A stretch of DNA of 64,000 nucleotides from Hyaloscypha bicolor E (GCF_002865645.1 NW_020194691.1:124001-188000); one strand, 5' to 3'; counted from the first letter of the stretch, positions 1 through 14,100 are shown. Program-made: numbers and translations. Notes: generated by a model not told the origin, from the letters alone.

Positions 1-1800
1 CAGATTAATCTTCTATTCTTGTAATTAATTAGGATACTAGTACTTATAAACTACTATTATTCCAAAATTATATTATACTTGCCTAGCCCTATAACTAGTA
101 TAAGTACTAGGACCTTCCGTTTATTAATTAAGAGTATAAGCTTAATATAGTAAGTAATAGGTGCGGCCTACTTACTATTAAACCCCCTTATATTATAGGG
201 TAATACTAATTAAGTAGGCTTAATATCTAGAAATTATTTAATTATTCTTATAAATTTAGAATTAATAAAAGTATATTTATTTACTCTAGTATTAATAAGA
301 AAAGAAGTCTTAATACCTAATTCATTATTACTAACTATATAAGGGAATATAAATGCTTTATTTCTTAGTAGCTAGCTCAAATTAACTTCTGCTATATTTA
401 TATAATATAGCCCTAAAAAGGAAACTTCCTTTAAAGGTCCTTATTTCCCTATTCTATATCCTTAAATAGCTTACTTATAGTAAGTACTACTAGCTTAGCC
501 GCCAAAACTTGCTTTATATACTCTGTCTTGGGCTCTAGATAGTTCCTAGATATATAACTAAATCTATTATAGTTATAATACTTAAGATCTGAGGATCCGG
601 GCTTCGGGGTAATAGGCTTATCTATTACTAGGGCCTTGGGAGCAGGCTTTATATAAGGGGTGCCTCCTGAGCTTGGCTTATTTATATCTTTATTAGCTTT
701 CTTAGATACCTATTCTTTCTTTTTATAGCAAGCTTGGATCTACTAGTTATTTGTAATATAGTATTATATGAACTCTATAGTACGAATGGCCGGGTTATTA
801 TAGTATATAGCTATGGCCTCTTAGAGCTTTCAGGTAAGCTTATTATTTAGGTTATTCTTAAGGTCCTATAGGTTAATATTTCCGTTTACTATATGCCTTA
901 GGAACAGGATATAGAACTCCTAAAAGGTCTAGCTCTTCTTTATAAATAGCTTCTTAAATACTTGCCGAGTATTATATTTCTTATTTAGGTTACTATATAG
1001 CTTCTCTAGATAAGTATATAGTTCCCTAATAGTCTCATATATATATTAATTATCCTAGTTTAGGCAAGAAAAGATTAATATAAGGGCATAACTACTTATA
1101 TAGCCAGATATATAAATAATCTTAAGGTCTTCTATCTAATAGGTATTAGAGTTACTACGGAGCTTATTCTTAATCTGAACTAACTAATTATTAAAGGTAA
1201 TACTATTCTTAGTTATGCCTTTGAAAATAGGAGAATTAGGGAGTTTAACTAAGTATTTATTTTCTAGAGTAAGGGAACTAGTTATCCCGGTAGGCTATAT
1301 AATAAGCTTCTCGATAATAGCTTTATTCTTTTATAGGGCTTGCTTAGTTTCTCTTAGCTAATTCTAATAATTCTTATTATAGATAAGGATATTATATGTT
1401 TTTAGAATTAGCTTAATAATCTCTTTATATAAAGCCTCTGGATTCCAAAGTAACTTTTAGAACTCTGCCTTTAATAAGGCAGGTCTCTCTTCTTCTTTTA
1501 CTCTCTGGAAAAAAGTATCTTTTCTATTATAAATATTAACGGGATACTCGGATTCCTCAGGAGACTTAATAAGAGGCTCTGGTTCATTTTCTAGTAGTAT
1601 ACTAGTAGTATCTCGCACTATAGCTCCTTCTAACTTGCCTAGTTATTTCGGGACTTGCTTTCTTATAAATCTTTATTTAGTAGTAAGGTTACTAGCCTAT
1701 CCGCTTGTCTGGCTAGTCCAGGGCTTTCTTACCTAGTTATTCTAGGGCTTTCTTTTATTCTAATATTAGTTAACCGGTTCGGGAATAGCTATGGCATATT
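1..1800 (-). pseudogene. Ty3/gypsy gag and aspartic protease, RIP-degraded
   Basis: Reading the minus strand through scattered TAG/TAA codons gives a retrotransposon polyprotein. A Gag body lies at about 1,500-700 (for example NKLRSNSNTYQIEDLKIIYI). A zinc-knuckle remnant at about 590-525 reads YYNYNRFSYISRNYLEPKTE, where the cysteines and histidine of CxxCxxxGHxxxxC have become Tyr/Ser, as C-to-T or G-to-A change would do. After it comes an aspartic-protease segment at about 330-30 ending in VLVIGLGKYNIILE, with the catalytic D-T/S-G-A changed to NTRV. Gag encodes the particle protein and PR its processing enzyme. Reverse transcriptase and integrase would lie off the left edge. The stops and lost active sites make it non-functional. 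Family is quite certain; exact ends are not. Confidence 0.8.
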
Positions 1801-1829
1801 ATATTTATACTCATTAAAAACTAATTGAA

Positions 1830-2146
1830 TAGATATTATTTAAATTCTCTATAGAATTAAGAAATAGATAAGCTTTAAATTATATTATGAGTATAAGATC
1901 TAGGGCCTAGAAAGTATAGTTAGACTATCTCTATTTTAATAATTTAAAGCTAAAGAGAGAAGAGAATCCCAAAGAAGCCTCGGATCTAAATAATTGCGAG
2001 CTATATACGGGCCTATATACTAGCTTAAGCTCGGGGTCACGTATAATAATTAGGTAACTATAGATGCCTTGCTTAGATACCAGATGCCTTTCTAGCTCTA
2101 GTCTAACCCCTACTAGTATTATATATCGTAATAACCGTAATACTAT
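1830..2146 (-). repeat. probable 5' LTR of the minus-strand gypsy element
   Basis: The stretch lies upstream of gag in element orientation. On the minus strand it starts near TATTACGGTTATTACG, a plausible decayed TGTTACG-type LTR start. Its outer edge at about 2,146 is exactly where homology between 2,147-3,405 and the inverted copy at 9,888-11,150 ends, so this element appears to have inserted into the older gypsy copy. The partner LTR is outside the window, so neither the length nor a target duplication can be verified. Confidence 0.4.
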
Positions 2147-4760
2147 TTATTAATAATATTAGAGTTAAGAAACTTTATATAAATTATAATAGGTAGCTTA
2201 TTTTATCTAAAATTTAGTATTTTATATTTAAATATCTTTAAAACCTAAATATAACCTTAAATAAAATTAAATAAGCTAGAGCTAGTATTAGAGAAAAATT
2301 ATTATTCTATTATAATAGTATAATTATTATTAGTTTTATTTATAAAGTATTTAAAAGAAGCTCCTTAAGTTTAGGAATTACTAAAATTTTAAAATAGAAA
2401 TATTATAATAATATAACTAAAGATAAGGCATTTATTAGAATTATTATTTATTATTATATTTGAATTAAAAGCTTTATAATTATTATTAAACCTATTTACT
2501 ACTTAATAAGAAAAAGTATAATATGAAATTAGAATAATAAATAAAAGTAAGCTATATGAATTCTATAAGAAAAGCTTATTACTATTCTAATACTTTATAA
2601 ATTATACTATAATTTATTAGAAAATTAGGGAATAATTATATTAGTAATAAATATTAGCCTAAATAAATAAGACAGAACTCTTAGTTAATATAATAATAAA
2701 GAGAAAAAGAGAATTATATAATATAAGTCTAGAATCTAAAATAATACTAAATAAAGATATAATACTACTAAAAGAAAATATTAAGGGCTAGTAAAATATC
2801 TATAGAAAATATAATTCTGGCTATATAAAATTTACTTTATTTTTAAACTAAATACTAATATATTTATTATATAGCTAAATAAAGCAATTATAGATCTTTC
2901 TAGAACTTTAATTATTTACTAGCTAGTATGAATTTAATTATTCGACTTTAAAGTTAAGTATATTAAAGAAACCAAATATACTATTACTAATAAATTATTA
3001 AGATATTTATAGTAAGAAAATAATACTAAAGATAATAAGGATATTAATAAATAGTTAGTAATAGAGCTTAATACTATTAGAATAATATTTATTAGATAGA
3101 AAATTCGGTTAAAGAAAGTAATTCCGGTTCGGTTATATAATATTATTTTAAGAAATCTAATTCCCAAGCCCTTTATTAGATATTTAGATAATAATATCTA
3201 GTTACTAGAGATTAATAATTAAAGCCTTACTATATTTAGAAGTAAATTAGTAATATTAAAAAATAATAAAATCCGGAAGTTATATAATAAAGGCCGTAAT
3301 CTTTAATATATAATTTTTAGTAAAATAGTAAATAATAATACTAATTCTTATACTTTACTTAATAACCTAACTATTTTATTAGATTCCTTAAATAATAGCT
3401 ATTTCAAATAATACTAGAATATTATATAATATCTTATAATATTCTCTAGATTAGAAGAAATATCTAGAGCCGAGTTTTAAAAGTTAAATAAAGAAGCTCT
3501 AAATTATAGTATAAGAGATTAATTACTATAAAGAGTTATATCTAAAATATATTTACCTTAACTTATTATTAATAATTAAGAATAAAGGAAAATTATTATT
3601 AAAGAGCTATATAATAAGATTAGATATACTAGAAAAAAAAGTACTTTTTACTTAATAGCTAGTTATTATTACTAAGAAAGTTATTATAACTATATATAGA
3701 AATATATTAATACTTATAAGGTCTATTAGTATAAGAGTAAAAAAAAAAAAAAAAAGCTTTATATCTAATAAAAGCTATATTCTTTTTCTATTACTTTAGA
3801 ATTAATATAATTAAATTACTAGATTATAAAGAATATAATTCACTAGTTATTACTAGAGATAATTTTTTAGAATAAGTTAAAGCTAGACCTTTAAAGAACC
3901 TAACTAGTAAAAAGATTACTAAGTTTATTTAGGAAGAAATCATTTATAAATATAGTTTATTTAGCTAGCTTAAGATAAATAGTAGATCGGAATTTAAAGA
4001 AATAGTAATTCAGGAACTAAATAAGCTAGGAATTAATAGAATTATTATTTTGGTCTATAATTTTAAGGGAAATAGTATAATTAAAAGAGGTTATTAACTA
4101 ATTATTTAAATACTTATTATATTTATAATAAGTAAAAAGAAGCCTTAGGTTAATTTACTATTATATATTCTATTTACTAATTAAGTTACTATATATAAAT
4201 TAACTAGATTTACTTCTTTTTATATAATTTATAATAGGAAAGCTATATTACTAATAGAATTACGTTTTTTAACTTAGAGAATACTTAAATAAGATAAAGT
4301 TTATAATAAAGAAATACTTCTAGAAATATATATAAAGTAAATATAAATAAGAAATAAAAATAATAAAGAAACTAGAATAAAGAAAAATAAATAATACTAA
4401 AAGAAAAAGAAGTAATTTAATATTATTTATTAGATTTATTTAAAGCTTATTTCTAAAAAGAATCTGGTTTTTATATATAATATTAAATTAATAAATTAAA
4501 ATAAGTTAAGAAATACAAAGCTACTATATTACTAGCTTAGCCTATATAAAATAAGATATATAGATTAACTAAAAGAATACTATATACTAGAAAAGCTTAA
4601 TAATATTATATTTCAAAAAATATATACCGGGAATTAACTTAAGTAATTTATTAAAAAGAATAAATTCTAATATTTCCCTAAAAATAAAGTTAATAATAAA
4701 TATATACCTATAAATAAATATTTTAAAATAAATATAAAACTAGAAAAAAAAAGCAGTTAT
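2147..4760 (+). pseudogene. Ty3/gypsy pol: RT, RNase H and integrase, RIP-degraded
   Basis: Plus-strand translation through many stops gives the C-terminal part of reverse transcriptase and then RNase H. At about 2,850-3,000 it contains a decayed version of the RIRLFDF...KxI.GTKYT...DELSRxP end of fungal gypsy RNase H. From about 3,700 an integrase core is readable: YNSLVITRDNFLEQVKARPL, then ITKFIQEEIIYKYSLFSQLK and NFKGNSIIKRGY (normally NPxGNxxxERGH), followed by a GPY/F-like tail near 4,500. The integrase catalytic residues are partly altered. The fingers and palm of RT are missing because another gypsy element interrupts at 2,146. Codon changes are almost all C-to-T or G-to-A. This is a dead pol gene. 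Limits are approximate, and the integrase tail may run past 4,760. Confidence 0.8.
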
Positions 4761-6899
4761 AGAATATTATAAGTAAAATAATATTTAGGAAATTAAGAAA
4801 GCTACTAGTATTATTATATATATTCTAGAATTACTAGAATTAAAGAAAGTAAAATATATTTTCTTTATAGAGAATTAGGAGAAAGTATTTAATAATAGAA
4901 GCTTTTCTTAACCTGAAATAAAGCTTATTATTTTTAATTCTTTATATATCTTTTAATTTTTTCTTCTAACTATTATTTATAATCTTTAGAGAATATTATT
5001 ATTAGACTATTATTCCGGAATTCAGACGAGCTTTATTATTACTTATTTCCTATTATTATCTAATTATTACTATTAGATAATATTCTTAATATATGAAATT
5101 CTATTACTAGATTTTAAGAATTAAATATGAAATATTTCTTTTAGTATAAAAATAAATAAGAAATTAAGAGATTATTTTATAAATTTTTAATTCCGAATTA
5201 TAATAATAAATAGTAATTATATTTAAAATTAGGAAAAAAAGAAAAAAAGAAAAGAGGTCTTTTATATATATTTTACTAAACTAGAAATCTTTTAAAAGCT
5301 TTATTTGCCTTTTTAACTAGCTATTTTTATAGCTTATATTAGTCTAAAGCTTAACTATAATATTTATAGATCTCGACTTTAACTTAAACTACTATTATAA
5401 GTTTCTTTATAATATCTAAATAAACTTCCTAATTAAGAATTATATATAAATAGAATAGCTAGACTAGAAGCCCTATAAGAAAAAAGGAAAATCTTATTAA
5501 ATTTAATAGTTATTTCCGAAAATACTTAATAATATATAATTCTGGAAATTTCTTAAATATTAAATAAACTAGATTTGCCTATTTAAAGCCTATTTTATAC
5601 TAGGAAACCCGCTTTTTCTTTAATATAATTATAGTTATATTTAAGGCATATATTATAGCTATTTTAAAAATATATACTAAGACTTAATTAGTATATTATA
5701 TATTTCTATTTCTATATAAAAAGAACTTCTCCTATATAAAATTCATTCTCTAATTAAGATACTATTTTATTACTAGAAATTAATTACTTTTTTAAAAAGC
5801 TAGTATAATTTACTAATTCTTATTATTAATTTATTTCTTATTATTAAATATTATCTAAATAATTCTTATATTCTTAATATTAATTCGAAATACCTAATCT
5901 TTCTATATTCTATATTAATTTTAATATTAATTATTTCAAACTCAATAATAGTATTATTAAACTTTATTTATATTATCTTATAATTCTTTTTTTTATATAT
6001 CCTAATACCTTTAGTATTACCTTTATTAATATAAATATTACTTTAAAGTCCCAACTAACTAAATAGTCTTATACTATATAAAATCGACTTTAATAAGTAT
6101 TAAATAAATGCAATTAGCTTTTAGAAGAAATACAGATTAGTTTTAGAAAAAGTAATACCTTATTCTAAATTATTTCTTAATTCTATTATTCTAACTTTTT
6201 TTCTATTAATACTTATTTTATATTTTCCCAAATATCTTTAATATACTTATATATCTTATCTTTTATATATTTCCTATATTATTTTTCTTCTTTTATACTA
6301 TTTTTTAAGTTAATAAAGATATTTCTAAATAAATAAGAAGTCAGGATATATTTATATTATAAAATTTTTATTATTTCTTTCTATATTCTAATATTTTAGA
6401 TATTATTACTATATCTATATTTCTATTATATTACTTTCTTATTTCCTTATTATTACTATTTAGTTTAACTTATTTTAATTATTTCCTTAATTATATTTCC
6501 TTAGATATATATATTTATATTCTTTTTTATAATAAAAGCCTAATTCTATATTTTACTTTCTATAATTATTCCTAATTTATAATTATATTACCTTAAATAT
6601 ATCTAATTATTATACTTACTTTCCCTATTATATATATTACTATTTTAGCTTTATTTTCTTATTAGAAAAAAAAAAACTCAAATATATATAATATCTTTAT
6701 ATAATTTAAGACTATTCTAATTTACTTTTTATTTTAGAATATACTTAAAAGAAATTCTTATAATCTTAAGAACTTTTAATTTTATAACCTATAATTATTA
6801 TACTAATAATACTTTTATAACTTATTAAGAATAATAAAATAGCCAAAAAACAGATTTCTTAAGTTAATAAAGTATAATAGCTAGTTCTTATAAGCCGCA
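4761..6899. other. AT-rich decayed transposon sequence, unassigned
   Basis: The stretch is extremely AT-rich with no open frame. Plus-strand translation keeps a weak low-complexity frame rich in Ile, Lys, Asn and Tyr for several hundred bases after the integrase, but I recognise no domain. It lies between the integrase and a separate degraded frame at 6.9 kb, so it is probably the 3' part of the same gypsy element or another nested insertion. Confidence 0.4.
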
Positions 6900-8400
6900 G
6901 TATTATTAAAAGCCTATAAATTAATAGTATTAAAGTTTAGAGTATTAAAGAAGCTTAAGTAATTATAGAAGGCCTACTAATACTAGAAAAGATAACTATA
7001 ATTACTGAATTTAATATAAATATCCTAGATAAGCTAAGTAGTATATATAATAAGCTCTTAAAATAAAAAACCTTTATTAAAGACAGAACTAGACTAGAAT
7101 TAATTAAGGAAAAGCTAAAGAATTACTAAGCTAATAATAGGAAATTCGAGAATATTATTAAAGATATTTCTAAAGGCAAATAAAAGAAGCTTAATAAAAT
7201 TAAGGCTATAGTAAATAGTCTTAATACTAAGAGTTAGAATAAAATTATATTATATAATAAAGCTTTTAGCTAATATATTAATAATATTTATAATAACCTT
7301 AATAAAAATATTTATAAGAAATTATATTCTTTTTTTAAAATAAAAGCTTTAGTATATAAAGCTATTTAATTAATTAATAAAGCTACTTTAGAATATATTA
7401 AGAATAAGAAATATTAGAATACTAGTATATTTACTAAATTAGATATTACTAAGGCATTTAAGTATACTAAAGCTATTTCGGAATATAGAGAATTAGAATT
7501 TAAGCTATTATTAGCTAATAATCTTAAGGCTAGATAATATATCTTTAATATTTCCGGAATTTTAATTAAGGAAGTTTATAATAATAAGCCTTTTCTTGCT
7601 TTCCGAAATAAGCCTAAAGAATAGGCTCCTATTATAATTTTAGTTTTAATATAACTAGATCTAGCTAAGAAAAATAGAACTAATTTAATAAAGCCTAGTA
7701 AGAAAACTACTAGTAAGGCTAGTAGAACTAGTATAACTAGATAAGAAAAACCTAGTAAGAATAGAAAGTAAGCTAAGCCTAAGACTTCTAATAAATAATA
7801 GAGATCTAAATACTAAACCAAATATAAGATTAGTAAACTAAAGAAAAGTAAAGAGAAATCCTCTATTTTAAAAGAAAAAATACTATCTAGAAAGACTTTT
7901 ATAATTATATCTAGAACTAAGAAACAGAAAACTAGAAATATTAAGTTTAAAGAACTTAATAAAGGCATTTAGAATATTTATAAAATACTAGCTAAATAGA
8001 AATTAATACTTATTTAGTAAAATAAGTATATTTTTAAGGAAATATATAATAGTATTATAGGACCTATTTATAAATAAGAATATTATAGGATTAATAATAG
8101 ATTTCTTAAAGCTCCCTATATAATATATATTTAGTAATTTACTAATATTCTTTCTATTAATATATAAGAAATTAAGAATACTCTAAAACTAGTTACTAAG
8201 TTCTATAAAATTACTAAAGGCAAGAAGTATATTTCTATTACTTAAATAAATAAGGAAATATAAGATTTCTTTTTTAATAATTAGGAAATTAAGAAATATA
8301 AATACAAGTACTATATTTCTAATTAATTTTGCCTTAATCTATAGCTCTAATTCAATATTATAGTTCCTATTTCTAAGTCTAGTACTACTAATCTAAATAC
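6900..8400 (+). pseudogene. RIP-degraded ORF of unknown family, coiled-coil-like
   Basis: One plus-strand frame reads for about 1.4 kb with interruptions mostly at TAG/TAA positions that would be CAG/CAA (Gln) or TGG (Trp) before RIP. The first 600 bases encode a charged, helical, Lys/Glu/Leu-rich stretch typical of a coiled coil, for example IKEKLKNY and EYRELEFKLLLANN. Around 7,690-7,790 a Lys/Ser/Thr-rich, probably disordered tail follows (KPSKKTTSKASRTS). I do not recognise the family. Its position between gypsy integrase and a terminal repeat suggests a transposon-carried ORF, perhaps a gag of another element. That is inference. Confidence 0.35.
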
Positions 8401-9593
8401 TAATAGCTATATTTATAAGAAAAATTACCTAAAATAAATTAAAAAACTTAGTATTCGAGAGCTTTTAATAAAGAAAATAAAAATATTATAATTCTATTTC
8501 TAAAAAAAAAAATATATTAATATATAAAGATCTTAATAATAACTACTTTATTTTAGCCTCTTAACTTTTAATAATAAATCTATTAATATAGCTCGGATTT
8601 TATAAAGTATTAAGTAAATATCTTATTTACTTAGTTATTTATTCTTAGCTAGCCTAATACTTTATTTCTAGAAATATTAATTATAGTTAGTATTAAAGGT
8701 AAATACTAAGAATCTAGCTATTACTAAAGCTTTAAGTAACGAATTTTACCTTAGTAAAAAGTATTAGAATATTTAGCTATATTTTTTTTATAAATTATAA
8801 AAGCTATTATCTTTAGTAAAAGTTCTTTAAAAATATTAATTACTTTTTTATTTCTAATAAATTTAAGCCAGAAATAACTAAAGAAAATAGGGCGAGTATT
8901 TACTAAAGATAATAGGAGAAAAGACTTCAATATAATCTATTTAACTAGATAAATAAATACCTTTAATTAATGTAATCTATAAGTCTAGATTAATAGAAAA
9001 GTATTATTCTCGGATAATATATAAGTAAAAAAATAGCTTAATAATAATTTTTACTACTTAAATAGGGCTTTTATTATAGTTTCTAATAAGTTTAGTTACT
9101 ATTAAGAATAAAAATATATAAAAATAAAGTCTCTTATAAGATTATAAAGCTTCTTATCTAAGATCTTTCTTTTCTTATTAAAGGGCTAATTTAGAATATT
9201 TATAAATAATACCGAAATTTAAAAAGCTATTTATTTAGAGGTATATTAGTATATTTATAATATATTCGCTCTATAATAAGTCTCTTTTAATATCCTATAA
9301 TAAAGGCCAGAAATTAAGTAATAATTAAAGGCAAACTAATTAATATAAAGAACTATATTAGATTTAGTATAAGATAATAGCTAAGCGGATTCGGATTACT
9401 TTTAAGCAAGTTCAGAAATATGAAATAAGACTATTTAAGAATAATAAGTCTTATTTTAGATAATATAAAAAAGAAATTAGATTATTATAAAAGAAAATCC
9501 TAAATATTTTTAATTTTAAACTTTAAATAGGATTTTTCTATTATTTTTAGTATTTAGGAAATAAGTATATATAAATAGGGAATTAGATATAAT
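8401..9593. other. AT-rich decayed sequence, unassigned
   Basis: Nothing recognisable could be read here in either orientation. Composition and mutation pattern match the flanking RIP-degraded retrotransposon sequence. Confidence 0.4.
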
Positions 9594-9885
9594 ATAATAG
9601 GCTATACTTATTAAAAATTATATTATTTTAGCGGTTTTGAAATTTAGGTTATATAATAAAGGCCATGGCCTTTTATATATAACTTGCAGAAATTATATAA
9701 AAGAACTAGTTTTTCTATAGATTTAGAAAATAATTCTTTATAAGTATTTAATTAATTAAGCTTTTATATACTATATACTATTTATACTTTACTATTTATA
9801 CTTTTAATTTATTATTTTACTATTAAATTATGTTTTATATTCTAGTATACTTTATATAAGTTTTTGTCTTATTATAATTTCTTTT
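9594..9885 (+). repeat. terminal repeat copy 1 (LTR-like), inverted relative to 16.2-16.5 kb
   Basis: The 290 or so bases match the reverse complement of 16,232-16,546 along their whole length. Differences are nearly all C/T or G/A, with this copy the more AT-rich. A palindromic block sits at 9,648-9,683, centred on GGCCATGGCC. The repeat could be the LTR of gypsy elements lying tail to tail, or the terminal inverted repeat of one large element. The inner neighbour is pol sequence in minus orientation, which makes the LTR reading somewhat more likely. Confidence 0.6.
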
Positions 9886-9887
9886 CT

Positions 9888-11150
9888 ATAATAGCTATTA
9901 TCTAAGGAATCTAATAAAATAGTTAGATTATTAAGTAAAGTATAAGAGTTAGTATTATTATTTATTATTTTATTAGAGGTTATATATAAAAAGCCGCGGC
10001 CTTTATTATATAACTTCCGGATTTTATTATTTTTTAATATTACTAATTTGCTTTTAGATATAATAAGACTTTAATTATTAATTTCTAGTAACTAGATACT
10101 ATTATTCAAATATTTAATAAGGTTTTAGAAATCGAATTTCTTAAAATAATATTATATAACTAAACTAGAACTGCTTTTTTTAACTTAACTTTTTATCTAA
10201 TAAGTATTATTTTAATAATATTAAGTTTTATTACTAATTATTTATTAATATTCTTATTATCTTTAATATTAATTTCTTATTATAAATATCTTAATAATTT
10301 ATTAGTAGTAATATACTTGATTTCTTTAATATACTTAATTTTAAAGTTAAATAATTGAATTTATACTAGCTAGTAAGTAATTAAAGCTTTAGGAAAATCT
10401 ATAACTATTTTACTTAGCTATATAACGAGTATATTAATATCTAGTTTAAGAATAAAATAAACTTTATATAGCTAGAATTATACTTTTTATAAATATTTTA
10501 CTAGCTTTTAGTATTTTTTCTTAATAGTATTATATTTCTATTTAGTATTATTTTAAATTCTAGACTTATATTATATAACTTTCTTTTTCTCTTTATTATT
10601 ATATTAACTAAAAGTTCTATTCTATTTATCTAGGCTAATATTTATTACTAATATAATTATTTCCTAATTTTCTAATAAATTATAATATAACTTATAAAAT
10701 ATTAAAGTAATAATAAGCTTTTCTTAAAGAATTTATATAGCTTACTTTTATTTATTATTCTAGTTCTATATTATATTCTTTCTTATTAAGTAGTAAATAG
10801 ATTTAGTAATAATTATAAAGCCTTTAAATTAAATATAATAATAAATAATAATTCTAATAAATACCTTATTTTTAGTTATATTATTATAATATTTTTATCT
10901 TAAGATCTTAGTAATTCCTAAGCTTAAAGGGCTTCTTTTAAGTACTTTATAAATAAAGCTAATAATAATTATATTATTATAATAAAACTATAATTTTTCT
11001 CTAATACTAGCTCTAGCTTATTTAATTTTATTTAAGGTTATATTTAGGTTTTAAAAATATTCAAATATAAAATACCGAATTTCAGGTAAAATAAACTACT
11101 TATTATAGTTTATATAGGGTTTCTTGACTCTAATATTATTAATAAATAAT
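9888..11150 (-). pseudogene. Ty3/gypsy RT-RNase H fragment, inverted copy
   Basis: This is the reverse complement of 2,147-3,405 at high identity apart from transitions. On the minus strand it shows the same landmarks in order: the RT region after the palm, an RNase H segment with YNSRI/YKSRI in place of the usual RYESGLW, and the decayed RIRLFDFxVKYI tail near 10,370-10,300. The copy stops at 9,888 where the terminal repeat begins, so it lacks integrase. It shows that two members of one gypsy family lie in opposite orientations in this block. Confidence 0.75.
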
Positions 11151-14100
11151 ATAGTAATTTTAGGAAATAAATTCTTTAGAATAATTATAATAACTTATAT
11201 AAACTATATAACGGAATTAGTAGCTTCCTAAAGTAGTATAATTATTCTTAATAGCCCTAGAAGTATTATAAATATAATTAAATCTCTATTATAAATATCT
11301 AGTATAAATTAATTATATCCGGAAAAGAAATTAATTAGAGAAATATAAATATATTTAATAAATTTCTCCGAAATCTTATTAGTAAATAAAAGTAAGTAAG
11401 TATCTTATAAGATTACTAAATTCATTTTTATAGTAATATTAATTAGTTTATAAGTTCTAGTAATTTTTTTTATAACTAAGAACTATGAATTTTAGTAAGG
11501 TCTATTATATTTCTTAAAAACTTTATAATCTAGATATTCTAATAGTATTTTTATTATTATTAGTACTAAGGCTTTAGAATACGGGAAATTCTTTTCTTAC
11601 TAGGCCTTATATTTAATAGTCTTAATTAGAATAAGTAAGCTAATATTCTTATAAACTTTTCCTATTTCTTTTTAATTAAATATAATTATATTTTTTTAAT
11701 TAATTATTAATTCTTAGAATATAGCTAGTTTCTTTTTCTAAAGCTAGTTACTAATATCTAATTATTTAAGGTATTCTGAAATAAGTTATAAATCTCTTAA
11801 AATAGCTAATATTTTTAGTAAAAAGTAATTCTTATATTTTCTAGTATATTTCTATAAATACTCTCTAGTTTTAGATTTCTTAAACTAGTTCGGATATTTA
11901 CTAGAGCTTTTTCTAGTTCTATTATTAGTATTTACTAATTAAATTTTCTTATTCTTTATTTTATATATTCTTATAATTAGAAATAAACTATAATTATTAT
12001 TCTTTTCTTTAAATACTATAACTATTTTCTTTAGTACCTTTTTTATCTAATTTCCGGAATTTATAATCTTTTTACTTAGCTTCTTTCTAGTTAGGTATAA
12101 AAAGTATCTTTTTATCTAGTATTTTAATATACTTTTCTTAGACTCTTATATATTTTAGAATTCTTTTTAGTCTTAGGTTTAATATTTCTTAGCTTTAGAA
12201 ATATATTTCTTTATTATTAGGAGATATTACTTTATTTCTTTTTTAGAAATATTATTATTTAATATTTTTTTTATTTCTTTTTTTAGTAATTCTAGAACTA
12301 CTTTTAATAATACTCTAATTAGAGCCTTTTTTATTTTAGTTTCTTTAAAAATATTATTAATTTCCTAAATTCCTAAATCCGAAATAAAAGAATTTATAAG
12401 AAATTCCGGTATTTTCTTATTTTCTCTAATATTACTACTAGTTATAATATTAGACTTTATTTTTTCTTTTTATTTTTAGTTTCTTATTTTATATTATTTA
12501 ATTTCTTAATTCTAGAAGCTTAATATTTTTAAATTATTACTTTCTTTTATTTCCCGGTATTTTTTAAAAGTAAAATAATTATAATAATATAAGTATTTTA
12601 GTTATTTTTAGAATTAGTAAATCTTTTATTTTATAAACTATTACTTCTATATATAATATTTATTTTTATTTTTACTAAGAATAATTAACTAAATAAGATT
12701 TTTAAAGCTTTTTTAATTAGAAATTTTTTTTTTTTATATTTTACTTTATTTATAATCTTAGCTTTAAGCTTTATTATTTCTATAAATTCAAATTCTATTC
12801 TAGTAATAATAAATATTTAATAATCTATAGTATTATATATTATTTTATTAATATTTCTAAAGATTTTTTTAGGGAAAATATTAACTTTAGCTCTAGTATT
12901 AATTATTTCTTTATATTTAATATTTTCTTAAGATTCTCGAAATATAAATTAAAGATATAAAGCTTATATAATATATTTATAAGCTAGTAATATCTAAATA
13001 TTAATACTATTACTTTTAAATTAAATAATTCTATTAGTATTAGATACCTAAACTAGTATTTCTAATTTCTTAAATATTTTATTTATTATATAAGCCATAG
13101 CTACTAGCTCTATAGATTTTCTAGTATATTTAATTATATTTAATATAATAGTATTTCTTATTTATAAGATAATAAAATAAAAAGTATTATTTTTAATTTA
13201 TTAATTCTAAAATATAATAGCTAGATCTAGTATTTTTAAGATATTAATAAGTATTTTTATTTCTTTTTAAGTTTTTAGAAATAAAATAATTATTTTCTTT
13301 AGTAATTTTATTAAAATATTATTAATTTCAAGAGTTTTATATTTATTATAATTAAGAATATACTAGGTTTCTAATTTATTTTATTTATTTCTAGAAGTAT
13401 TAATATTTATATTTTTAGCTAGGCTATTTTCTTATTTATTATTTCTTAAAATAGTATTTTTCTAGCCTCTTATATAAAATAGCTTTTCTTTTATTCTAGT
13501 TTATTTTTAGAAAACTTTTTTAGCTATTTTTATTTCTTTTCTCTTTTTTCTTAATAAGAAATCTATTATAGTATTAATAGAAATATTATTTATAGCTAAA
13601 TCTTAATATTATTTATTAATTCTAGAACCTAAAGTATTAGTAATTCTAATATAATTTTCTCTAAAGTAAAATAGTTATTTAGATTCCCTAAATATAACTT
13701 ACTTATTTTTATATATAGATCCCGGTTAGCTAGTTTCTTTTTTTCTTTCTTATCTAGTAAATTAGATATTTCTTATTAATTTCTAGATATTTTTAGATTA
13801 AATATTTAAGTTATAATTAAATTCTCTTTCTTAAACTTAGGAAATAATTTAGTTAAATTACTAGTACTTATTAATAAGAAAAAAGGAAATGCTTTTTTAT
13901 TTAGGCTTAAATAGTTCTTTATATTATTATTTATTAAATTAGTAAATATATTTATAATTTATAAGTTCTTTTATTAATAAGTAATAGAACTAAGAAATAT
14001 AAATATATTCTAGATTAATATTTTTATTTTTATTTCTATTATAATACTTATAGTAAATTTATTTTCTCGGTTCTAGATTTATATTATAAGCTATATTAAC

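Noticed and set aside
2934..3167. 77-codon open frame on the minus strand, hydrophobic
   Set aside because: It is antisense to the degraded gypsy RNase H region. Hydrophobic frames arise by chance in AT-rich sequence.
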